DNA from: Pelecanus crispus
Taxonomy: Eukaryota > Chordata > Aves > Pelecaniformes > Pelecanidae
DNA length: 64,000 nt
Reading direction: 5' to 3'
NCBI RefSeq assembly: GCF_030463565.1
Contig: NC_134656.1
Span: forward strand, 4,140,501 to 4,204,500
Shown here: positions 18,801-30,400 of the stretch, piece by piece
How positions within the stretch are numbered: the first letter of the stretch is position 1
How the letters are laid out: each line of letters begins with the position of its first letter
Made by a program: the position numbers and the translations under genes
Notes under the pieces: generated by a model
The model's database searches: none
Told to the model about the DNA's origin: nothing
The model's input: the letters and a program-made list of their open reading frames with translations, nothing else

Positions 18801-19252
18801 AACCGTTTCAGGAAATACATGAATATTCCTTTTGGCCTCCCAAAGACCTCTGCCCTCCTCCCCAAACCTCCTTCCATCCGCTCTGAGGAGCGGAGAGGAG
18901 TTGGAAGTGCAGGTCTGTCAGGCTGCAGTGGCATTCTCATCCTAATTTGTCTTGGGGAAGCTCCTTCAGCAGCGCCAGCGGAACAAAACCAAGACAGACC
19001 GTGACTTAATGCCTCAGCACTGAAACACAAAACCATACTCACATCTTCGACGTTGCCCGAAGTCCTGTCCTTCCAGCAGAAGTGAATGAGGGAGTCATCA
19101 GTCTGCTGGATGTACACAAGGCCTTTTCTCTTGTCTGGGGTCACAGTGCTGCCTTTCAGGGACATCTTCCCTGCCCGAAATTCCACCAGGTATTTGCTCG
19201 ACGAGCCACGGGAGCCCGGCACCAGGCTTGGAAATAACGCACCTGAAGACAT
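12711..19252 (-). CDS. ADRM1: Proteasomal ubiquitin receptor ADRM1 (Rpn13), complete
   Basis: ADRM1/Rpn13 sits on the 19S proteasome particle, binds ubiquitin chains through its N-terminal Pru domain, and recruits the deubiquitinase UCH37 through its C-terminal DEUBAD domain. Coding exons in transcript order: 19043-19252, 18661-18777, 18458-18581, 17944-18030, 15564-15645, 15101-15330, 14629-14786, 13555-13657, 12711-12817. They sum to 1218 nt, 405 residues plus TAA, against 407 in human. Pru covers about residues 17-130; the human ubiquitin-contact residues Phe76, Asp79 and Phe98 correspond to Phe75, Asp78 and Phe97 here, and Cys88 to Cys87. A Ser/Thr/Pro/Ala-rich linker follows (exons 6-7), then DEUBAD (exons 8-10) and an acidic tail ending EEEDMSLD. 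The ATG at 19252 begins [16 protein letters not shown] and is two bases into its exon. Confidence 0.97.
12818..14628 (-). other. ADRM1 introns 9 and 8
   Basis: The two introns (12818-13554 and 13658-14628) flank exon 9. They contain a C run near 13100, A runs at 13354-13368 and 14404-14425, and an A/C-rich tract at 13460-13520 that is G/T-rich on the transcribed strand. No mobile element is recognised. Confidence 0.6.
13555..13657 (-). CDS. ADRM1: ADRM1 exon 9, DEUBAD
   Basis: The acceptor is attcacag and the donor GGAG|gtgagt. It encodes [20 protein letters not shown] and [14 protein letters not shown]. An open frame continues upstream of the acceptor, but that part is intron. Confidence 0.95.
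14629..14786 (-). CDS. ADRM1: ADRM1 exon 8, DEUBAD
   Basis: Acceptor ccttcctag, donor CAG|gtagat. It encodes [20 protein letters not shown] and [20 protein letters not shown], the start of the UCH37-binding domain. Confidence 0.96.
15101..15330 (-). CDS. ADRM1: ADRM1 exon 7, Ser/Thr/Pro-rich linker
   Basis: Acceptor atcttctccag, donor CAAG|gtaacg. It encodes [20 protein letters not shown], a low-complexity linker, then [20 protein letters not shown]. Confidence 0.95.
15564..15645 (-). CDS. ADRM1: ADRM1 exon 6, Gly/Ser linker
   Basis: Acceptor tatggaag, donor CGAG|gtagga. It encodes [20 protein letters not shown] and a serine run. Confidence 0.93.
15646..17943 (-). other. ADRM1 intron 5, 2.3 kb
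   Basis: This is the longest ADRM1 intron except for the GC-rich first one. I see no repeat family or RNA gene; the open frames in it do not resemble known proteins. Confidence 0.55.
17944..18030 (-). CDS. ADRM1: ADRM1 exon 5, linker
   Basis: Acceptor gtttttag, donor CTTG|gtaaaa. It encodes [20 protein letters not shown] and GPTGLGGLG. Confidence 0.95.
18458..18581 (-). CDS. ADRM1: ADRM1 exon 4, end of Pru
   Basis: Acceptor ctttcttgcag, donor GGAG|gtacag. It encodes [20 protein letters not shown] and GGHELSALG. Confidence 0.95.
18661..18777 (-). CDS. ADRM1: ADRM1 exon 3, Pru domain
   Basis: Acceptor cgttttccag, donor CAG|gtttgt. It encodes [17 protein letters not shown] and KRLFFWMQ, the ubiquitin-binding loops of Pru. 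Confidence 0.96.
19043..19252 (-). CDS. ADRM1: ADRM1 exon 2 coding part, Pru domain
   Basis: Acceptor ctttccag|GATG at 19253, donor GAT|gtgagt. It encodes [16 protein letters not shown] through DRTSGNVED, 70 residues. Confidence 0.96.
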
Positions 19253-20224
19253 CCTGGAAAGAGAGAAAGAGCAGCAGATGTGATGAGAAACCTTCCAATA
19301 TTCTGTCTTCTCAGTATCAAATTTCAATCTCTATCAAGTGAGCTCCACAGAAGGAATCTGCCTCACTGCCTGCAGAATTTCAGGGCGATCAACAAGAGCC
19401 AAAGCGGAACCCAGGACGGCCCACAGATCTCCGCGAATAACGAGGAGCGTATCTGCCAAGGCACTTAAAAATGAAACCACCTTCCCCTGACGCTCGCTTC
19501 TTCGGTTCTTACCGCGGTGCACAGGATCAGGGACATTTCAGTGGCAAGAAGCCCTACCGGAACGCTAAATCTTCAGGCTCCTGCTTCGGCATCCCGGCAG
19601 AGAACCGGGGGCTGCCCGAGCCGCCCCGCACCGGCGGCCTCGGCGCCCCCCGCACCCCCCGCGCCAGGCGGCGGCGGCCGCGCAGGTGGAGGCGGCGGCG
19701 CGGGCAGGGCGCTCGGCCTGCATGACTTTGCAGTTGTCTCTCGGCTCGCAACGGCCGCTCAACGCCCCCCGCGCCGGCCGACCCGAGCGCACCGCCGGCA
19801 GCGGCCGCTCAGACCCGGCCCCGCCGCAGGGCGGCCCGGCCCCAGCCCCTCACCCGAGCCGGGAGCGGGGGCTGCCGGCACGCCGGGCCGCGGGGGCAGG
19901 CCGGCAGCACAGCCCGGCCCGGCCCGGCGCCGCGCAGGCCGCTCCTCCGCCCGGCCACGGCCGCCCCCGGCGCTCCCCGCCCGCCCAGCGGCCGCGATCT
20001 GGCAGCCGGCCCCCCCCCCCGGGGCCGCGTCCCCTGAGGCCGCCCCCGGCAGGAGGCCCCGCTCCCCCGCGCGGGGCGCAGCCGCCCCCCGGGCCGGCCC
20101 CCAGCAAGCGCCGAGGCCGCCGACGCGGGCCCGGCCGGGCCGAGCCGCGGGCAGAGCCCAGAGCCGAGCCCAGAGCCCCGGCCGGGCCCGCCCCGCCGCC
20201 CCCCGCCCCGGTACCTGCCGGTAC

Positions 20225-20330
20225 CTGACGCCGCCGCAGGCCCCGCGCCGCCCCGCTCTTCCTGCCCCGCGCGCCGGAAGCCCGCCCGCCGCGGGGCGGG
20301 GCAAGGCGGCGGCGGGCGCCCCCGCGGCCC
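20225..20330 (-). other. ADRM1: ADRM1 non-coding exon 1 (approximate)
   Basis: The minus strand reads GTCAG|gtaccggCAG|gtaccgg, two possible donors ten bases apart (exon end 20225 or 20215), inside the CpG island upstream of exon 2. The 5' limit is a guess, because no start site can be read from sequence alone. Confidence 0.55.
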
Positions 20331-20469
20331 CGCGCGGTTGGACGGCGCCGCTGTCAGTCAGGGGCGGCGCCGCCCTCCCCCCCCGCTGTGTCACGGCGGC
20401 GGAAGATGGCGGCGCCCCCGCCCCGCCCGCCAAGCAGAGGCCGGAGCCCGGCGCTTCTCCAAAACCACC

Positions 20470-20475
20470 TTTATT
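20470..20475 (-). terminator. OSBPL2: Distal poly(A) signal of OSBPL2
   Basis: The minus strand reads GGGAATAAAGGTGG and is followed by GGTTTTGG, a G/T-rich downstream element. It is the last such signal before the ADRM1 promoter. Confidence 0.65.
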
Positions 20476-22390
20476 CCCGTTTACAGCGTAACAGTGGCGT
20501 CACAGCCTGTACAGAGCAGGGGCGGCGGTTATTAAAGACTACAAAAATAAATCCGTTTGGCTGCGGCGGCTCCCGGGGCGGGGCGGGGCACGGCGGGGCC
20601 CCCTCAGGATTTCGGTATTGCTCCACAGCGCGGGTGGCCCAAACGCGGGGCCGGTTCAGGCCCAAGGGGAGGGCGCAGAGGCTGGGGGCGGAGGAGATGT
20701 CCTTCTTTTAAAAATACTTTTCGACCAAAAAAAAAAAATTTCAATAAATATTGCTAATTAGTTTTTCCCCCCCCCCCCAGGTGATTTAGGGTACATGCTT
20801 CCTCTCCTCACTAATCTGGGTACCATTTATTGTATGTCTGAAGAAGCTGCTCCCAATTTACCATACGACCTTGCCTCAAAGACGCAAAACACAGCAACTA
20901 TAAAGTTAATTTTTCACTTCCGCCACTGTTTTTTCAGTGAAGTCCACCAGCAGCCCTGCTCCGGCTCCCAGCCAGGCTCTCGGCCGCCGCGCCAGCGTGA
21001 GGCCCCGCTGTGCCCGCCGCCCTCTCGCTCCCTGCCGCCTCCAGCTCCGTCGCCACGTCCACGCCGCTCGCCCCACGCTTCTCCGTCCCGACGTACCGCA
21101 GGGCAACCGAGTCCACCCACGGTTGGGGAAAAAAGCCTCGATGGCGGGGCCGGGGCGTTCAAAGCTCCAATTTAAATCGTCTTCGTCTAATAAGCGTCAC
21201 GGTGAAATCAGAAAGCACAGACCTGGAGCTGGCTGAACAAAGCCAGAGTCGGCTCCAGGCATCCTCTTGCCCTACCAGACAGCGGCCCTGGTACGAAAAG
21301 TCTCACTTACAAAAATCTCTCTGTCACCATCTAGAGGCCCAAAGGGTATTAAGTATTTATTATAATTTCTTTCTAGATGGTTTCTCTACATAGCTGTATT
21401 AACATATACTAACACAGTTATCTTATATACAGTGTTTAATCAAGTTACAAAAGTGACATTCTTTCAAAAGGTGCAAAGTTATTAATGTTTTGACACGTAA
21501 ACTACTGAGGCAAGATCTGCATCAAAAATAAAACTTTCTCACTTTCAGAGCAATCGAAATGCGGCATTAGGAGTCCCATGGCTAGCCAAGCATGGACGTG
21601 TCGCCAGCGAGGGGAAAGTATTTTATAAGTGTTGTCAATGAAGAACAATAAATTAAAGGAACAGATTTGGAACTAGTATGTGATTTTACTAAAAACTTTA
21701 CACTAAAGGAACAGGAGAAGGGGGTAAAGACATAACCAATGAAGTGTTCTTACTTTAGAAATCTTCCCAGTTTCTTTTTAAATCCCATGAAGATTCTATA
21801 CTGAAGTTTGGATTAAACACGTTGTTACAATTTTTTCATGCTTTCACATCATGAAAAGGGTTTAGGTCTTTGAGTTTCAATCATAACTTAGACGAGAGGG
21901 ACGCTAACCTGTACACTACTTCTTATAAACAGAATGTTTCTTTAGCAATTTCGCCACAGTTCTTCCATTCAGGCAATTTCTATTTATATGTATTGTTTTA
22001 AAAACACTACTCCAGCATTAAACATACTACTTAGTTTAAGCAAGTTTTAAACTCCCATGAGATGTTAAACTGCCTTAATACGCGAATCCTTTCAACCCTC
22101 ACCTAACAAAGGGTTCCCTACGCTGCTTGCAGTGAGTTCGGAAAGGGGGTTACAGTGCCTGGCACGGTCATTAAAGTTCAATTTTTTAGAAAAAGTATTT
22201 TTATGCTGTCCCATATGGATAAGCAAAGTCTTTTTAAAAGTCAATGCACTTATTAGGAACAAATGCAACCCTACTGTCTGCACAGCATTACCAAGTCTAG
22301 CTTGGGAGCCCTCAAGACTCGCAATCAGCAAAGTATGATTTCTGGCAACAGAATAAAGTGGCCACGAGCACATTTCAGACTAGGCCCTTA

Positions 22391-22396
22391 TTTATT
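22391..22396 (-). terminator. OSBPL2: Possible proximal poly(A) signal of OSBPL2
   Basis: AATAAA on the minus strand lies about 1.6 kb after the stop codon and could give a shorter 3' UTR. Confidence 0.4.
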
Positions 22397-24007
22397 GCCT
22401 TGAAGTTTTACAGCTTCTCTTATTTTTCCAAATGAAGACACCAACTAAATCTCCCAAAAAATTAAAGTTAATCCAATCATTAGATGCGCAATTCGATAGA
22501 AATCGATAGGTTTCTCCATGAGTATGTTAATTGTCTTTTGCTTTTTAATCTTGTAGCTGGGAGAGAAGCACTTCAAAAATCTACTCTTTGGATGAAACCG
22601 AGATGTGTTTGGACATCAATCAGACCAGTTCTTCCACAAATTCCTCAAGTTGCTGGTGCCTAACACCAGCAGTTTCTGAATTACTGTAAACTTCACAGCA
22701 GTGTAGCCACTCTCCATTTTTGCCTGGTTCCTCAATTAAAAACTTTCATAAACAAAGCAGCAACATCAAGATTAGCTTTAATTACTGGACCTAATTTTTC
22801 AAGCCTCTCTCCCCCCTACGCCCCAAAGTCTACCACTTCAAAGAAAATGAACGCGTCAATTCAGTAATTGATTATTTCCAGTATTATATGGCTTCAATGG
22901 TTCGATATGGAACAAAAAAATCCCACTTTTTGACAACACGTGCTCACAGAAAACTCGTAATAGGTATAACTCTGCCAAAGCTTTAAATTGATTCTGCTTT
23001 TTCACAACATACAAAACAGACATGACCTAACAATGAAAAACATGCAAACCAAAACTTCCCCAGAAGATGAACCTGTGTGGATATACATACCAAAGTGCTT
23101 CCAAATAAAAGTTTAGTCTAGGAGCATACATAGTGCCAAAGCTGCCAAAGGTAGTGCAGAAGATTTAAGCCTCCAAGTGGTAGCAAGCAATATATTTTAC
23201 ATTGTAACCACCTCTACATTCCTACAATTGCTTCCGAAGCTTCTCGTATTTTAAGAACAGCATTTGACTTCAGGAAAAGCGCACCTGGTAACGCGCCCTT
23301 CCCTTCTCCTAACGTATGCTTTATGTAATTTTATCACAGGTATACAGTTCAATGCTCACAGTGTCCAAAAGTTGTGAAGACTCTGTAACAGACAACTACA
23401 GTTTGAGAAGCTCGGGTTGTTTTTTGTTTCCCCAAGTCTCTGAATTATTGAATCGTATTGAGAGAGAGGGGCCGGGAGCTCCGGTCCCCACGCAGTGCTA
23501 CATACCGTATGGAAGTTCACATGCATCTCTTCACGGGGAGTATCGACAGTACTAGATTTGATCCTGTTGGTACCATATTAGCTTTTCGTCCCTGCTCCAA
23601 GTTCCAAAAACTTCAGATTCTTCACTATTGTACTAAGTAACAAGGATATTATCTCTATTTTATGTAAGTTACGTAGTTTTCAAGGATGTTATGTGCTCTA
23701 CCAGATACAGCGTATCTTCCTGACAAAGAAACTAGGAAAAACAAAAGAAGACCCAAAGGTCCCTTGGAAAATTAGTGAAAACACGATGATTTCAGGTGCA
23801 GCTTTATGGAGAGAACGCAACGGTTATTTAAATATTTGGCAATCCGACGTTAGTGATAATTAAATCCTTGATTGTTGACCAATAGAATTTTTGTTAAAAT
23901 TTACTTAGAAAAGCTGGTTTTTGCTATCAACAAAACCAGAGTAACTGGCTTGGAATGAAATCTAGGAACTAGATGTCCAGATGAGATGAGCAATTGGCTC
24001 CGTAATT

Positions 24008-24110
24008 TCAGTATATGTCTGGACAGTCTGAGAAATTTCTATCAAAATAGCCACCTGAGTACAGCCAGTCTGAAGTCCCAGTGTATGGGTTAGTGCCTTG
24101 ATGAAACCAT
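24008..24110 (-). CDS. OSBPL2: OSBPL2 exon 14 coding part
   Basis: Acceptor tttttacag. It encodes [20 protein letters not shown] and ends NFSDCPDIY with TGA at 24008-24010. Confidence 0.96.
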
Positions 24111-24363
24111 CTGTAAAAAAAAAAAACAAACAAAAACAAAACACCAAGAAAATAAAAGAAAGAAACAACAAAATAAAAAAGCAAACAGAGTGAACAGTTA
24201 TTAATAGGGGAAAAGAACAACTTTGCTACTTTCACAAAACGTTCTAAAAAAAGACACTGGTAGTTCTCATCAGAAAAAAAATTCTCAGGAAATATTCTGA
24301 ACATGAAAAATAAGGCATTAAGCTTCATATGCAATTATCACCACACCTTATAAAGCATTCTTT

Positions 24364-24401
<38 letters not shown>

Positions 24402-27400
24402 AAGTCAAGGAGGAATATGCAATAGATCTTAAAATTATTGTCCCATTCCAAATATAAAGGGCCACAACGTCTTACTCAACTGCCAAGAGCTGGACAGGAA
24501 TTGGTTAAAGGAGAGATGAGCCTTAACATTCTATTCATTCTAACAAAAATATGACCCCTGTAGGTTTTAAAAAACAAAACCAAAAAAATTCCAGCATTTA
24601 CCACAGCAGTAGTTAATTATGACAGGTTTCAGCATTTATTATTAGATAATTTCTCCAGGACAAAGTTATCAGCAATTCTGGCTTCCAGCTACATTATTTA
24701 ATTGTTGACCCAGCAAATGCTTTAAGTGACACTACAAATTGTGCTGTCATGCAGGAAATCAAACACGCACTGTCTTGAATAAAAACATTTCAAGCAGTAT
24801 ACCAAACCATTCCAAGCATGAAACAAATGCCCAGCTTCCTTCCCCCTTACCGTGTGTGCCACTCCACTTCATCTTTTGCACGCTCCTTGCGAGCAGCTCT
24901 TTGCTTCTCTTCTAGTCTCTCTTTTTCTTTGCTAGCCACATCTAACAAACATTTCAAGAGAAATTGGTTACTTAGCAAAATAGAAACAAAAATGTAGAAA
25001 ACACAGAAAAGACTGCAGAGACATGAAATACAGTTCATTTAAGCAAGAGAAAGCATTTGCTGTACATGGTCTCACGGAACAATGAAAATCTCAGGCAACA
25101 AAAACCCAAAGCTGTCATTTCAGAAAAGTTGCTTCTACAAACACAGAGTCGAAACTGCAATTTTGGTGTTTCACCTATGGGAAACACTGCACCGAGACAG
25201 CAGGAAAGAACTTAGATTAGGCATAATAGAGGGGGTAATTTTTTTCACTATTTGGCCACGTGTTTTTTCTGACAAACGCCAAAGCAACAGAGCACGTCTG
25301 TTCACCACATGTCTTTCCAGACAAACTCCAGAGCAAGAGAGCATGTCTGCCAGTTCCCCCCAAGTTAACAAACATGCAAATACACCATAACATAGCATAG
25401 CAGCCTTGGGATCCACCTTGGACACATCTGCTCTCCCAGACTTTTCTGGGAGAAAACAGACATGGTACAGTGTTCAAAAGCACGTTCATTAACACAGGCT
25501 GAAAAAGAGTTAAGGCTGCTCTGGGAATGAGAAACTGAATCAACCAACGTCCCTTCAGTCATCCCTCTCAAAACTTACTAACATGAAAATATTTCCTCCA
25601 GCAAACACATACCCATGTTTCCATTTTCCATATTTCTGATATCTGGACGTAGCCGACAGTCAGTGGGAGCCAATATTGCTTCCATGCCCTTTTCTAGCTC
25701 ATTCAGACTCACAGCAAAACTGGTGAAGTTGTACATCTTAAAAGCAAATTAAAGATAACACAGAAGTCATTTTGGCAAAGTGGCACTGGGTTCCCTATAC
25801 CGAATGGATACAACAGAACTTCCAAGAGAAATTACCGAGTCAAACCTTCTCCCACTGGCTACCCTGAAAGCAAGGTCAGGTTCATACAAAGCTAGTGGGT
25901 TTTGTTGGAGGGGAGGGACAAGGAAGGGCAGAAGGGGATGGAAATCACAGCTTTCATTTTTTAAGCAGTCTTTGCTTCAGAGGATCAAGACAGATTTTCC
26001 TCCGTATCTGGTATTTAACGTCATGATTTTTATGAAAAAAAACCACCCACAGCTAAAAGACCAAAAAGTCTTGTTGAAACTATCAAAGTTCATATCCAGC
26101 TGCCCAGTTACTGTATTTTTTGGAAGCCCGTCTTCTAACAGCAGGGTCAGCAGAAGGGAACATGTATCCATATTTTAGCCACTCTGAGGGCAAGGTTCTC
26201 GCAGACAGGTTAACCTAAGACTCCGGACTCGCACCGAAGCAGCTGCAGTCAGAGCACATGTTCTTTCTAACAACTTTGACACAGCGGTGATGCTTTCAGC
26301 ACGGGAACAAAGCAGAAAGCTTGCTGTAGTATAATTTTACTGCTGCAGCCAGAACTGCCAGAGCCTGTCAATATGCACGCTAAGGACAGACACTTCGACA
26401 AGGTTTCCCTTGAACATTACTGAGGTTCCCTTGGATAAGTCACTAGCGATAGCAGTACACAGACCGACTGAAACAGTTACCTGTGATGAGTTTGGCGGCC
26501 TACAATTTATTCTCCAAAGCAATTTACTGCCTGGTATGAACTGCACCGTGTCTTGAACCTCTGGCATATCATCAGCCTCATCATTTTCAGATTTAATAAC
26601 ATCTTCACTCTGAAACAGAGATAATATCTGGCAGGGGAACAAAGGGAAATTGGACAGTTCCATCTAGAGTTCTACAGTGTTGAAGAATCTGTTCAAATTT
26701 GAGGTATTAAACACTGCTGTACTTCTGCCTCACCACTCATGTTTGCTTTTCCTCACTCTGTACACTGTTCCTCTCATTTTTATCATAATGTCTTGCTCCT
26801 GACATCTCTGAATAGTCTCCCACCACCTATGTACAACTTGAATGTCTGTTTAAAAAAAAAAAAAAAAAAATATTAAGAACAGTAAATTAACATCTTCCAG
26901 AATTCTTTTCTCTACCTTCCCTTCTATCCCATGCCATAGCTTAATTTCACCTAACACGACTATTACTTCTTCAGGTTGAAATGAGCCAAGACTGCAATTT
27001 AAACCAGTTCCCACAATGGCCTAAGAAAGATAAATAGGGCATGCCTGCTTCTGGATATTGCTTCATCATTTGCAAAAGATTTAGATGTGCGATTACAAAG
27101 CAGCTATGCCCTTGTTTCAGTCTGATTTCCTACGATCTAGATTCTAACAACTATTATCACTGCCCATTTTCTCACTATGAAGACTGTGTACTTAAGTGTA
27201 TAAACACAGTGCCTTTCCTTCCAAGTTCCTTTGTTAGCAGATGCACTGCTATAATGCACATATAAAATCACATGCAGTATTCTTCAAGAGGCTGCTCTCA
27301 GAATCTGAGAGAACCTGACTGTTGTAGGACACAGACAGCTACGCTGTGGAATTTCAGAGGATTTCACTATGAGAAACCATTGAAAACCACAAGAACAGAA

Positions 27401-30400
27401 GCGAAGTTTGAGGCAATAACATCCCAGAGTGACAGTATCACAGTTTTCCTCCCTCCCCTCACTCCCACCCCCTTTCTATTTTCTTTCTGCCCCCTCTGAC
27501 ACGGCTCATTTATTTTATTCAAAAATACCCTATTAAGTTAAACAGGGCCTGTTTTATACACTAGAAAACAGTTCCATATGGTTAAGAGTCTAATTTCAAT
27601 CATTTGGTTTGAGTATTCATTATTTAAAAAGACTCTTTTAGGCTACTTTCCATGTCAACATCTGGCTTACTGTTAGACAGTTCCCCATGTAAATATAGAT
27701 TCGAAAGGAAGGAAGAAAAGAAAGAGTTGATTTTCCTAAGATGAACAGAACCTTATTATTTAAAAAACAAGTCAAAATATAAGCCTGTACCATGATGGAA
27801 CCCAGAGCCCAAAGCAAGGCCTGTTGTTGCTCTAGATTCTTCTGATAAGAATGCTTTTTAATAAAAGTTTGAGCCTCTTAACGTTAAGAGTGATTAGCTT
27901 CTGTTTAACTTCTCATTTTCATTTGCAGTGAGCAACCAGCATCTGCAAGACCCTGCTGGTTTCAGGAAACCCAACAGTCCTCTGCTGCACCATACAACGT
28001 TTTGCATTTTCCATACAACACTGAGGCTTCAGCAGTAACTTACCTGACACTGCTTACATGTGATGAAAAAACCCTGTGTGTTTCCAGACCCCTTTGTTGT
28101 CAAGGCTGTCTACATCATAAATTCTGAAAGGCTGCATCACCAAAAAGCATAAGTGACTTAAAAGACATGTGATTTTTTTTTTTTTTTTAAATGCCCAAAT
28201 CCTAGTATTTTTACATCCGGAGTTGGCAGTAGAGCCACTTTCCTCATGCAAGGACTGGACAACATCAGCTTGAGGGTTCACATTTGATGACTTCTGTTTG
28301 ACAAATCTCTAGCAAACACCATTCCTATGAGCTCTCTTCAATACCAGCAGCTCACACTAAAGTCTACACAAGTTCAAAGTGCAATGCCTTCTCATGGGAG
28401 TAACACTGCCCGTATCCAGCCCCTACCAAAAGACAGACTGTCTTCACCCTCCATTCACCACCACCTGACCATTTCCACAAAGATGACATTTTCCTTTCGT
28501 TTCTCAAATTTCAGTATCTTTTCTCCCCAAAGAATCCTTAACCTTACCGGCTTCAGTTTCTTCTGCTCACCACCTCTCCTTTCATTCTTTTTGTAAGTCT
28601 CATACGTAGTGGGATCAGTGCACCATAAGCATTCCGTCCACTTGCCATAGATCACGCACAGCTTCTTTCTGCTACAGAAAAACAAAGGAGACTTAGCTTT
28701 TGCTTCTTATAAAGCCTTCTAAGCCAAGTCATGCAGATTCTGATCGATATTAAATACCCAGCTTCCTACTTGGTTGTATTTTATGTTTCTTGGCAGATGT
28801 CTTAGAAGTCAGATATTTGATAATGCAAAGAAAAGGTTTCAGTTTATTCCAGTCTTTCTGGCATTCAGTCCTGCAGAACACATCCTCATGACTTAGTTGC
28901 ATGCTTTTGCCGCTGTTAAAATGAGTGTGGGTGCAATAAAGCCAATAGTTTACAACACAGAGACTCAGAATCACAAAACAGGCTTGGGTTCGATTAAAAA
29001 TTTCTAATAACCATATTCTCATTATTTTACACTGAAGACTGCAATTGTGACTGTACAACAGTGAACTCAGTTGCGACTACTCTGCATTGTCCCTGGATAC
29101 CTTTATTTCTAAAGACTGGACTGCATATTTTTTCTAATAAAACTTAAAATGATCACCCCAGAATCGAGGGGTTTAATACTGACACAGAGAACAGAAATGG
29201 GTTACAATCTGCATTGCTAGCAACTCTGCAGTCACATCAGTTGTGGTCACTATGCCAGCACTAAAGAAATACCACAGTGCTCAGAAACGGAGAGGCCAAG
29301 AGGCTTTTATCACTTACTTTTTGTCCTGAATGTATCCTTCTACTCTGTGAAGTTCTTTCCCAAACAGTCCACACGGTTTAAAATTAAGGACACATTTATC
29401 TCCAGTACTGTAGAGGAAATAAGTACATGCTTAAAAAAGCAAGCCCCTAAATAATTAGCATGTTTACTTTTTTACCTTATTTAACTTTTTTCATATGGTT
29501 ACAGTTAGCTGGGGGATAGTTATTTACATCATTATTTGTGTTTAACTATGGTTTATTATCTGACCAGGGCATAAAAAAAAAAAGGCACACAAATTTCAAA
29601 ATGCCACAAAAAGGACAGAAAATAAATCAATGTGCACATGAAGACATCAGCCTGTGAAAGCCAACTGAAACGTGACCACACTTCTGAGTTTCATGTATAA
29701 CTAAAATTTATCAAAAATAGTAGGAATAAAACAGAATGCAGTCTTGCATACTACTTCACCCACACTATTAACACACCGCATTTCAGATTAATATCTATTT
29801 ACAGCTAATTGTAATGAGAAGTAACTTTTACAAATGACCTACACAGGAAAATCTAGTTAAGTGCATTCAAAAGTTACCTCTAAACTGAGTATCAAAAATT
29901 CTGAACTAAAAATTTTATAAACATAAACCAACACTGTATTTCAGCATCTTCCTTGCATTGAGAGGTACATATATGTAAATAATCGCTCCCGGTGAGGTAT
30001 CAGGCCAAGTTTCTACATCAAGCACAAAACATACAGAGACCACCCCGGGTCTTTTGTGCCGATATAGGAGACAGGACTGTAGATCTGATGCTACGAGAAG
30101 TATCAGAACAGCAGCCCTGCTGGGTTAAAGCTCCCATTTATTGACAGAAAAACATGTGCAGAAGTAATAGAGTTTTCACTAAATTCTCTCCCTCATCATT
30201 ACAGGAGGTGATTTATTTTATATAAAGGTAAAAAACTTTTTGGCAGTTGGCAGAGGAATTGGCATGCTCTAAGTTCACATCATCCTACTCTGCAGTCATT
30301 TTTCTGTGCTGCACCCTTGATTTAAGACATTCCCTATTTTCAAAACTAAAAAGACCGCCAAATCACAATCAACATGATGGAGGTCCACTGTAAGCCTCCA

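Larger units (their letters stand above)
19560..20720. promoter_or_regulatory. ADRM1: CpG island at the ADRM1 promoter
   Basis: This stretch is extremely GC- and CpG-rich. Candidate sites include AAGATGGCGGC at 20403-20413 (YY1-like), a GCCGGAAG ETS-like site near 20272-20280 and several GGGGCGGGG Sp1-type boxes. There is no TATA box. It covers ADRM1 intron 1, exon 1 and the last 250 bases of the OSBPL2 3' UTR. Confidence 0.8.
20455..24007 (-). other. OSBPL2: OSBPL2 3' untranslated region
   Basis: From the TGA to the probable end at about 20455 there is no competing gene. Minus-strand AATAAA occurs at 22391-22396, 21356-21361, 20826-20831 and 20470-20475, so several 3' ends are possible. The last 300 bases are GC-rich and merge into the ADRM1 CpG island. 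Confidence 0.7.

Noticed and set aside
19517-20491. 324-codon plus-strand frame and a 224-codon minus-strand frame at the ADRM1 promoter
   Set aside because: CpG-island composition removes stop codons. The products are runs of Pro, Ala, Arg and Gly with no conserved motif.
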